From assembly GCA_051920445.1 (NCBI GenBank), contig JBPPLN010000001.1, forward strand, positions 434,001-498,000: 64,000 bases of DNA, written 5' to 3'. The DNA is from CAG-177 sp003514385 (GTDB lineage: Bacteria > Bacillota > Clostridia > Oscillospirales > Acutalibacteraceae). A program made the position numbers and the translations under genes. The notes beneath the pieces were generated by a model. That model made no database searches and was not told the DNA's origin. It saw only the letters and a program-made list of their open reading frames with translations. Below, piece after piece: positions 44,543 through 50,456 of the stretch (its first letter is position 1; every line of letters begins with the position of its first letter).

Positions 44543-45700
44543 TCACTTTGCGCCGGAGGAGATAAACGCCTGCGCTTCGGCGCAGAGCTCGCGCGCGGTC
44601 TCCTCGTCAAAGCTCTGCGCAGTCAGGCGGAATCGCCCGTTTCCGAGTGGTGAAATATGCGTTTTTCCGCGCTTTTCGACAAGCACGAAGCCGTTCGCTC
44701 CGTCGCGCCCGAAGGAGAAGTTCTCGCCCTCAAACTCGTCGAGATAGTCGGGCGGCAGTTCGAGCTGCGCCGTGGTGCTGTAGACAAACAGCGGCGGCAG
44801 AAGAGAATAGAGCTCGGAGAAGGTCATATTCTTCTCTTCCAAGATGCAAGCGAGCTTCGCCGCGGTAAACAGTGCGTCGCGCGACCAGAACTGACGCGCT
44901 GCGAGACGGCGTGCGACGTTGTCCGAGCCGTCCGACGGGGCAGAAAGATAGCGATAAGCCGTCCTGCCGTAGCTGCGCGCGAGGTCATCGAGAAATGCGG
45001 GAGAATCATAAGGGACGGAGATATCACGCCCGCTCTCGAGTTCATACATTCCGCAGAGGGCGATTAGCTTGACAAACGGCACAACTCCGGTCTTTTCAGT
45101 ATATGCGCTAAGGCTCGTACCCCTGCGGTTTATTCTGAGGGTCAGCGCGCGCTCGTTCGAGGTGGTGCGCATACAATCATTTATGAGCGCTGATATCGTC
45201 GGGTCGGAACTGAGTATCGCGCAGTCGGCTACGCCGTAAGGCACATGGCGCATCAGCTCGTCGCGGTAGAGCATACCCATGGCGGACATATCAAAGAGCC
45301 TCCCGCACGACGGCGCGGGAGATAAATCGGTCTCCATGAAATCCGCCGCCTTTCTGCCGAGCGCCGCAGACACGCTCAGCCCGTTTTCGCCGAAGATGCT
45401 GACCGTCCCCTCCCCGGCGCAGACGAACACGCCCGCATTGAGCGACGAGAACGGCACTAAAAAAGATAGCTGGGATTCAAAGGACGCGCCGAACGACCAC
45501 GCATTGACGCCGGAAACACGCAGTCCTGCGCACACGGCATCGGCGCAGGCGCGGGAATATTCATCGTTCCGGCAGGCGACACCTACCCTGCCGCGCCCAA
45601 AAGCCGCACCGACTGCCGCGCCCGCTCTCGCGCAGTCGGACGCAGTGAGCCCCTGCGCCCGTTTTATGAAAGCCGCCGAGTCCGCATCGTAGCTGTACAT
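44543..45700 (-). CDS. Degenerate phosphohexomutase-like protein
   Basis: 385 residues with the alpha-D-phosphohexomutase fold but no recognisable active site. The first two domains align in pattern with phosphomannomutase (GRGRVGVACRNDEYSRACAD for the GRDxRxSS region; VFVCAGEGTVSIFGENGL where the SASHNP phosphoserine loop should be). The metal loop DGDxDR is replaced by RINRRGTSL, GEQSGH by ARQFWSRDAL, and no RxSGTEP loop is visible at the C-terminus. ATG 45700 follows GGAGGGG. It is divergent to rnhA. Likely a non-catalytic sugar-phosphate-binding relative; the role is unknown. Confidence 0.65.
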   Translation of the reverse strand: MYSYDADSAAFIKRAQGLTASDCARAGAAVGAAFGRGRVGVACRNDEYSRACADAVCAGLRVSGVNAWSFGASFESQLSFLVPFSSLNAGVFVCAGEGTVSIFGENGLSVSAALGRKAADFMETDLSPAPSCGRLFDMSAMGMLYRDELMRHVPYGVADCAILSSDPTISALINDCMRTTSNERALTLRINRRGTSLSAYTEKTGVVPFVKLIALCGMYELESGRDISVPYDSPAFLDDLARSYGRTAYRYLSAPSDGSDNVARRLAARQFWSRDALFTAAKLACILEEKNMTFSELYSLLPPLFVYSTTAQLELPPDYLDEFEGENFSFGRDGANGFVLVEKRGKTHISPLGNGRFRLTAQSFDEETARELCAEAQAFISSGAK

Positions 45701-45768
45701 GATAACCCCTCCGAAGATATGATATTCCTATTATTGCCTGCCGGGAGCGGTTTTAAGCCGAAGTTTCA

Positions 45769-45784
45769 CACATTTATAAATGTG
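45769..45784. promoter_or_regulatory. Perfect 16-bp palindrome between divergent genes
   Basis: CACATTTATAAATGTG, centred in the divergent region between the phosphohexomutase-like gene and rnhA, 22 bp before the rnhA -35. The size and symmetry are typical of a dimeric repressor operator. No regulator is identified. Confidence 0.45.
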
Positions 45785-45805
45785 CGGCGGGGCGGCAAAA
45801 TCACC

Positions 45806-45834
45806 TTGTTTTTGACCCGACTTAGTGATAGAAT
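45806..45834 (+). promoter_or_regulatory. Putative promoter of rnhA
   Basis: TTGTTT and TAGAAT with a 17-bp spacer, 28 bp upstream of the rnhA ATG. The -35 is a weak match. Confidence 0.5.
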
Positions 45835-45862
45835 TAATTAAAACAACCCAACGGAGTAAAAT

Positions 45863-46315
45863 ATGAGCGAACTGAAAAAAGTTGAGATATTCACCGACGG
45901 CGCGTGTTCGGGCAATCCCGGACCCGGCGGTTGGGGCGCCGTTCTGCGCTACGGCGAGCACGAGGCGGAGATGTCCGGCGGCGACGCGAACACGACGAAC
46001 AACCGTATGGAACTCATGGCAGTCATAAGCGCGGTTGAAAGGCTCAAGGAGCCCTGCGATATAAAAATATACACCGACTCGCAGTATGTTGCGAACGCGT
46101 TTTTAAAAGGCTGGATATGGAACTGGAAGAAGAACGGGTGGAAAAAATCTGACAAGAAGCCTGTTTTGAATCCCGAGCTGTGGGAGCGGCTGCTCAAGGC
46201 GCTTTCAAAGCACGAATATGAATTCATATGGGTCAAAGGACACGCGGGGCACCCCGAAAACGAGCGGTGCGACAGGCTCGCAGTAGCCCAGAGCGAAAAA
46301 TATGCAAAGAAGTGA
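45863..46315 (+). CDS. rnhA: Ribonuclease HI
   Basis: 150 residues. Degrades RNA in RNA-DNA hybrids. All four catalytic acids are in place: Asp in FTDGACSGNPGPGGW, Glu in NNRMELMAVI, Asp in YTDSQYV, and Asp in NERCDRLA; the HAGHPENE loop is present. It is the first gene on the plus strand after the long minus-strand block and overlaps nothing upstream. The next gene starts 7 bp after its stop. Confidence 0.96.
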   Translation: MSELKKVEIFTDGACSGNPGPGGWGAVLRYGEHEAEMSGGDANTTNNRMELMAVISAVERLKEPCDIKIYTDSQYVANAFLKGWIWNWKKNGWKKSDKKPVLNPELWERLLKALSKHEYEFIWVKGHAGHPENERCDRLAVAQSEKYAKK

Positions 46316-46322
46316 GCCGAAG

Positions 46323-47492
46323 ATGAAAAATGTCGCGATAATACTTCAGGATCTGCGAAGCGGCGGAAGCGAACGGTTTGCGAGCAGACTGTCGCATCTG
46401 CTGAGTGAAAAGTTCAATGTCTATGTCCTGGTCTTTGACGCGAGCGAGAAGCGATTCGACTGCTCAGGCGAATTCGTTGATTTAAAATTGCCCGCAGGCA
46501 AAGGCACGGCAAAGCGCGCGATTATTATGCTAAAGCGCGCCGCGGCGATAAAAAAATTCGTCAAAGAGAACGACATATGCACGGCGTATTCATTCACCCA
46601 CGCGCCGAACGAAGCGCTCGCGCTCTCGGGTGCAAAGTGCGTGAAATATATCTCCTGCCGCGACTATGTGCGGCTCATAAAGAGCCCGCAGCTCTATTCA
46701 TTCGCGCTGCGGCACGGATGCAATATTCTCTTCAACGCCCTCGAGATGCAGAAAAAATGCGAAGAGATGTTCCTGGGGAATGAAGATAAGCTTTTCACGG
46801 CATATAATATCATCGACTGCGAAAAAGCCCGCGAGGACGCCAAAGAGGAACTTGACGAAGAATATAAGAAATTCTATGACACTCACAGAGTTATAGCTTT
46901 CTCTTCGAGATTCGTTGAGCAGAAATGTCAGTGGGATATGCTAAAAAGCTTTGAGCTGCTGAAAAAAGATATCCCCGACGCGGGGCTGATATTCCTCGGA
47001 TGCCGCGGCGAATACGAAAACGCGGTTCGTGAAATGGCGAAAAAGAGCGAATATTCAAATGATATAGTCTTTGCGGGATTCCAAAAGAATGTGTTCAAAT
47101 TTGTCTCCCGCGCGGATGTTTTTGCAATGACTTCTTACTACGAAGGCTTCCCGAACGTCATTGTTGAGGCGTTGGCGGTCGGCACTCCGGCGGTCAGCAC
47201 GGACTGCACATCGGGTCCCGCCGAAGTTCTCGCGCCCGGTCGCCCGTTCCTGCCGCACTGCGACAAGATGACCGAAGTCGATTGCGGAATCCTCTGCCCC
47301 GTCATGTCCGAGAGCCCGGACTTTGACTACGGCAACATAAACGACGCCCACCGCGAATACGCGAAGGCACTCAAAACACTGCTGACGGACGGCGAGCTTC
47401 GCGCCCGTCTTTCGGAAAACGGAAAGAAGCGCGCAGACGAGCTGAGCGCAGAAAATATGAAGCAGGTCTATTTCGACCTGACCGACAACTGA
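46323..47492 (+). CDS. GT4-family glycosyltransferase
   Basis: 389 residues with two Rossmann halves. The N-terminal donor-loop motif is LRSGGSER, and the C-terminal half has the GT4 EX7E element in YYEGFPNVIVEAL followed by GTPAVSTDCTSGPAEVL. GPAEVL is common in enzymes that add GalNAc, GlcNAc or Glc to surface polymers. ATG 46323 follows a weak GAGCCGAAG. It lies between rnhA and murD on the same strand, so an envelope role is plausible, but donor and acceptor are unknown. Confidence 0.85.
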   Translation: MKNVAIILQDLRSGGSERFASRLSHLLSEKFNVYVLVFDASEKRFDCSGEFVDLKLPAGKGTAKRAIIMLKRAAAIKKFVKENDICTAYSFTHAPNEALALSGAKCVKYISCRDYVRLIKSPQLYSFALRHGCNILFNALEMQKKCEEMFLGNEDKLFTAYNIIDCEKAREDAKEELDEEYKKFYDTHRVIAFSSRFVEQKCQWDMLKSFELLKKDIPDAGLIFLGCRGEYENAVREMAKKSEYSNDIVFAGFQKNVFKFVSRADVFAMTSYYEGFPNVIVEALAVGTPAVSTDCTSGPAEVLAPGRPFLPHCDKMTEVDCGILCPVMSESPDFDYGNINDAHREYAKALKTLLTDGELRARLSENGKKRADELSAENMKQVYFDLTDN

Positions 47493-47508
47493 TTCGGAGG
47501 TAACAACA

Positions 47509-48849
47509 ATGAGCAGATATCTTATAGTCGGCGCGGGGCGCAGCGGAATCAACGCCGCGCAGCTGCTTATCAAAGTCGGCGAGGATTTTATAATCTACGA
47601 CGGCAACGAGAATTTCGACACTGCGGCGGCGTGCGAAAAAATAGGCAGGGATAATATAGAATTTATCCTCGGCGATTTTTCGGGCTTCGATTTTTCGCGC
47701 GTTGACATTTGCGTAGTAAGCCCCGGCGTATCGCTTGAAACGCCGATAATGAAAGCCATCAAGGAACATGATATACCGATCTGGGGCGAGGTCGAGCTTG
47801 CCTACAGGCACGACAAGGGCACGGTTATCGGCATAACAGGCACAAACGGCAAGACCACGACAACTTCGCTCACCTATGACATAATGAAGCGCCACGCGAA
47901 AAAGGCTCTGCTCGTCGGCAACATCGAGATTCCCTACACCGGATACGCGCTTGAGAGCGACAAGGACAGCGTGACGGTCGCGGAGATAAGCAGCTTCCAG
48001 CTTGAAACGATGGTGACCTTCAAGCCGCATGTCACGGCTATTCTCAACATCACGCCCGACCATCTCGACAGGCACAAGACGCTCGAAAACTACATCGCGA
48101 TAAAAGAATCGATAACCAAGAATCAGGACGAGAACGACTTCTGCGTGCTCAACTACAACGACCCGGTTCTGCGCGAATTCGGCAAGACCCCGCGCTGCAA
48201 AGTAATATTCTTCAGCTCTTCGGAAGAGCTCGAGAGCGGAGTGTTCCTGCGCGGCGATACGATGATAATAAAAGAAAACGGCGTTGAAACGCCCGTCTGC
48301 ACGACGAAAGACACGAGCCTTGTCGGCATGCACAACTACGAGAATATCATGGCGGCTATCGCAATGACCCACGCCATGGGCGTGCCGCTCGACACCATCC
48401 GCCAAGGCATAAAAGAGTTCACGGCGGTCGAGCACAGGATAGAGTTCGTCGCCGAGAAAAACGGCGTCAAATACTATAACGACTCGAAGGGCACGAACCC
48501 CGACGCGGCGATAAAGGCGGTCTACGCCATGCCCTCGCCGACGATCCTCATCGGCGGAGGCTACGACAAGAAGTCGAGCTACGACGAGTGGGTCGCGACA
48601 TTTGAGGGCAGAGTCAAAGAGCTTCTACTCATAGGCAAGACGAAATACGACATTGCCGCCGCCTGCGACAGGGCCGACTTCAAGGCTTACAAATTCGTTG
48701 ATACGCTCGAAGAAGCGGTCAGCATAGCCGCCGCCGACGCCGAGAGCGGCGACTGCGTACTGCTCTCCCCCGCATGCGCGAGCTGGGATATGTTCAAATG
48801 CTATCAGCAGCGCGGCGAGATATTCAAGGACTGCGTAAGAGCACTGTAA
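47509..48849 (+). CDS. murD: UDP-N-acetylmuramoylalanine-D-glutamate ligase
   Basis: 446 residues. Adds D-Glu to UDP-MurNAc-L-Ala in the cytoplasm. The P-loop is GITGTNGKTTTTS near 114. EISSFQLETM, NITPDHLDRH and the C-terminal GGYDKKSSYDEW match MurD. ATG 47509 follows GGAGG. It is not in a dcw cluster here; it ends a rnhA-GT4-murD run with a perfect terminator. Confidence 0.95.
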   Translation: MSRYLIVGAGRSGINAAQLLIKVGEDFIIYDGNENFDTAAACEKIGRDNIEFILGDFSGFDFSRVDICVVSPGVSLETPIMKAIKEHDIPIWGEVELAYRHDKGTVIGITGTNGKTTTTSLTYDIMKRHAKKALLVGNIEIPYTGYALESDKDSVTVAEISSFQLETMVTFKPHVTAILNITPDHLDRHKTLENYIAIKESITKNQDENDFCVLNYNDPVLREFGKTPRCKVIFFSSSEELESGVFLRGDTMIIKENGVETPVCTTKDTSLVGMHNYENIMAAIAMTHAMGVPLDTIRQGIKEFTAVEHRIEFVAEKNGVKYYNDSKGTNPDAAIKAVYAMPSPTILIGGGYDKKSSYDEWVATFEGRVKELLLIGKTKYDIAAACDRADFKAYKFVDTLEEAVSIAAADAESGDCVLLSPACASWDMFKCYQQRGEIFKDCVRAL

Positions 48850-48865
48850 AAGTTGATAAGACGAG

Positions 48866-48891
48866 CCGCCGCGGATATCCGCGGCGGTTTT
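48866..48891 (+). terminator. Terminator of murD
   Basis: Perfect palindrome CCGCCGCGGATATCCGCGGCGG followed by TTTT, 16 bp after the murD stop. Confidence 0.9.
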
Positions 48892-48937
48892 GCTGTTGAG
48901 GCAGAGAGTTAATTTTACAATTGCATATTGTGCTTTA

Positions 48938-48981
48938 TGCCGCTGTCGCGGCAGCGGTGCGTCGAGTCGCCGCACCCTACA
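48938..48981. repeat. Intergenic repeat family A, copy
   Basis: TGCCGC-TGTC-GCGGCA followed by GGTGCG...CGCACC and CCTACA. First of a cluster in the 554-bp gap between convergent murD and the phosphodiesterase gene. Confidence 0.85.
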
Positions 48982-49033
48982 GGAACATTGAGAAACAAAG
49001 CAGTCTATGCAAAGAGGTAGGTCCGTGCAATAA

Positions 49034-49080
49034 CCCCTCAGTCTTGGCTTCGCCGAGCCGGCTCCCCTGCAGGGGAGCCT
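49034..49080. repeat. Intergenic repeat family B, copy 2
   Basis: CTTGGC-TTC-GCCGAG hairpin then a perfect GGCTCCCC-TGCA-GGGGAGCC hairpin. Same order as the copy at 33107. A truncated relative (CCCTCAGTAG) begins near 49198. Confidence 0.8.
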
Positions 49081-49120
49081 ATGGCGGTACTGATTTTGTG
49101 CTTCCAGTGTGAGGTCGGTT

Positions 49121-49170
49121 TGTAGGGGTCGGCGACCTCGACGACCCTTTGACGCGCAAGCGTCACGGTG
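49121..49170. repeat. Inverted, diverged relative of repeat family A
   Basis: TGTAGGGGTCGGCGACCTCG then ACGACCC on the plus strand is the reverse complement of the long hairpin of family A with changes, followed by a TGACGC-GCAA-GCGTCA hairpin in place of the short one. Confidence 0.7.
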
Positions 49171-49229
49171 TTTTGAGGTAAGTGCAAGCGAAACAATCCC
49201 TCAGTAGCTTTATCCACTATATAGATTTC

Positions 49230-49259
49230 AAGGGCAGGCGAACGAAGTTCGCCTCTACG
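49230..49259. repeat. Third hairpin element in the 49-kb cluster
   Basis: AGGCGAAC-GAA-GTTCGCCT hairpin flanked by CTAC. The body is unrelated to family A but the CTAC terminus (GTAG on the other strand) is shared. Confidence 0.65.
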
Positions 49260-49290
49260 GTCGGTAGGATAAATCTTTGCGAAGATTTCA

Positions 49291-49335
49291 TGCCGCTGTC
49301 GCGGCAACGGTGCGTCGAGTCGCCGCACCCTACAA
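49291..49335. repeat. Intergenic repeat family A, copy
   Basis: TGCCGC-TGTC-GCGGCA followed by GGTGCG...CGCACC and CCTACAA. Nearly identical to the copy at 48938, 310 bp away, in the same orientation. Confidence 0.85.
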
Positions 49336-49356
49336 ACTGAGCATCAGCAGACAGCA

Positions 49357-49390
49357 AAACCGCCGCAGGCCTTTTGCTCTGCGGCGGTTT
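49357..49390 (-). terminator. Terminator of the glycerophosphodiesterase gene
   Basis: AAACCGCCGCAG pairs with CTGCGGCGGTTT; T-runs on both strands make it potentially bidirectional. Confidence 0.8.
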
Positions 49391-49403
49391 GATTTCGTTT
49401 GTC

Positions 49404-50180
49404 TTATTTATGCTCGGCGAGGTATCTGTCCACGACGGACTCGACATAATCGGGGCGGTCGGTGATGATACCGTCAACGCCGTTTTCGAGCATCTTGATT
49501 ACATCCTTTTCCTCGTCAACTGTCCATGCGTTGACCTTCATACCGGCGGCATGGGCGCGCTTGACAAGCGTCTTTGTGGCAAACGCCTTGTGCGGATGCA
49601 TCGCGTCGCAGCCGATCTTCTGCGCGAGGTGCAGAGGCTGGAAGAACCATCTTCTGACTACCTGTCCGTAAATCGGATAGAGATACGCCGTCTTGCACTT
49701 GGGCTCGTACTTCTTCGCCTCAACGAGCATCTTATAGTCGAAGCTCGAAATGAGGAGCTTATCGAAAAGTCCGTATGCCTTGGCGGCGTCTATCGTCTTG
49801 CGGACAATGTCTGCGCGGTCGGTCTTGCAGGGCTTTATCTCGATGTTCATGACGCTGAGCTTATCGCTCTTCTGCATGCACTCGAGGTATTCTTCGACGG
49901 TAGGCAGAGTGACGCCGGCGAAGTCCTTGGAGAACTTGCTGCCGAAGTCGAGCTTGCGGATATCCTCAAACATATAGCTGCCGATAGCGCCGGTGCCATT
50001 GGACATCTCGTCAACGGTGTCGTTATGGCAGATAACTATATATCCGTCTTTTGTGGAATGGACGTCGGTCTCGGTTCCGTCGGCTCCGAGCTCGATCGCT
50101 TTTTCAAACGCGGGGATCGTGTTCTGCGGGGCATAGCGGTTAGCACCGCGGTGTGCGATTATCTTTGGCTTATTCAACAC
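49404..50180 (-). CDS. Glycerophosphodiester phosphodiesterase, cytoplasmic type
   Basis: 258 residues, no signal peptide. The GDPD motifs are clear: HRGANRYAPQNT with catalytic His, ETDVH with metal-binding Glu and Asp, ICHNDT with the second catalytic His, and NIEIKP. It releases glycerol-3-phosphate from deacylated phospholipids. Start is GTG 50180 or, with better spacing from GAGGTG, TTG 50177. It is monocistronic, with its own promoter and terminator, and divergent to the MFS operon. Confidence 0.92.
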   Translation of the reverse strand: MLNKPKIIAHRGANRYAPQNTIPAFEKAIELGADGTETDVHSTKDGYIVICHNDTVDEMSNGTGAIGSYMFEDIRKLDFGSKFSKDFAGVTLPTVEEYLECMQKSDKLSVMNIEIKPCKTDRADIVRKTIDAAKAYGLFDKLLISSFDYKMLVEAKKYEPKCKTAYLYPIYGQVVRRWFFQPLHLAQKIGCDAMHPHKAFATKTLVKRAHAAGMKVNAWTVDEEKDVIKMLENGVDGIITDRPDYVESVVDRYLAEHK

Positions 50181-50208
50181 TGTTCACCTCTGAAAAATTT
50201 CTGAGGAC

Positions 50209-50237
50209 ATTATAGCACTTCGGCGCTAAAAATTCAA
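50209..50237 (-). promoter_or_regulatory. Promoter of the glycerophosphodiesterase gene
   Basis: TTGAAT and TATAAT with a 17-bp spacer on the minus strand, about 30 bp upstream of the start. Confidence 0.75.
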
Positions 50238-50305
50238 CAAGAATGTGATAATGCTGAAATAATTATTAAATTTCTGCTTTTATTGTACTTAAGTCCAAAA
50301 CGCTG

Positions 50306-50334
50306 TTGCAAGCTATTAATATTTTTGCTATAAT
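50306..50334 (+). promoter_or_regulatory. Promoter of the MFS-LRR-S51 operon
   Basis: TTGCAA and TATAAT with a 17-bp spacer on the plus strand. The implied leader to the MFS ATG is about 115 nt. Confidence 0.75.
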
Positions 50335-50456
50335 GATAAGAGCTTTTATGCAAATTGTCGATGCTTCCCGATTGAATTTTTTCATATCGGGGGGCTAAAA
50401 CAACTGTCTGCGGGCGTATTTTTCCTGCTTCGCCGCGGACTTGAAGGAGTGTTGAA

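Noticed and set aside
45701..45862. Replication origin at the strand switch
   Set aside because: No dnaA, dnaN or cluster of DnaA boxes; rplI-dnaB-gdpP proximity alone is not evidence of oriC.
48938..49335. Possible CRISPR array
   Set aside because: Repeats are palindromic, unequal in spacing, mixed in family and orientation, and also dispersed elsewhere; no cas genes.
48921..49477. Several short frames in the repeat cluster
   Set aside because: They are translations of the intergenic hairpin repeats; identical peptides recur (MRRLDAPLPRQRH) only because the DNA repeats do.
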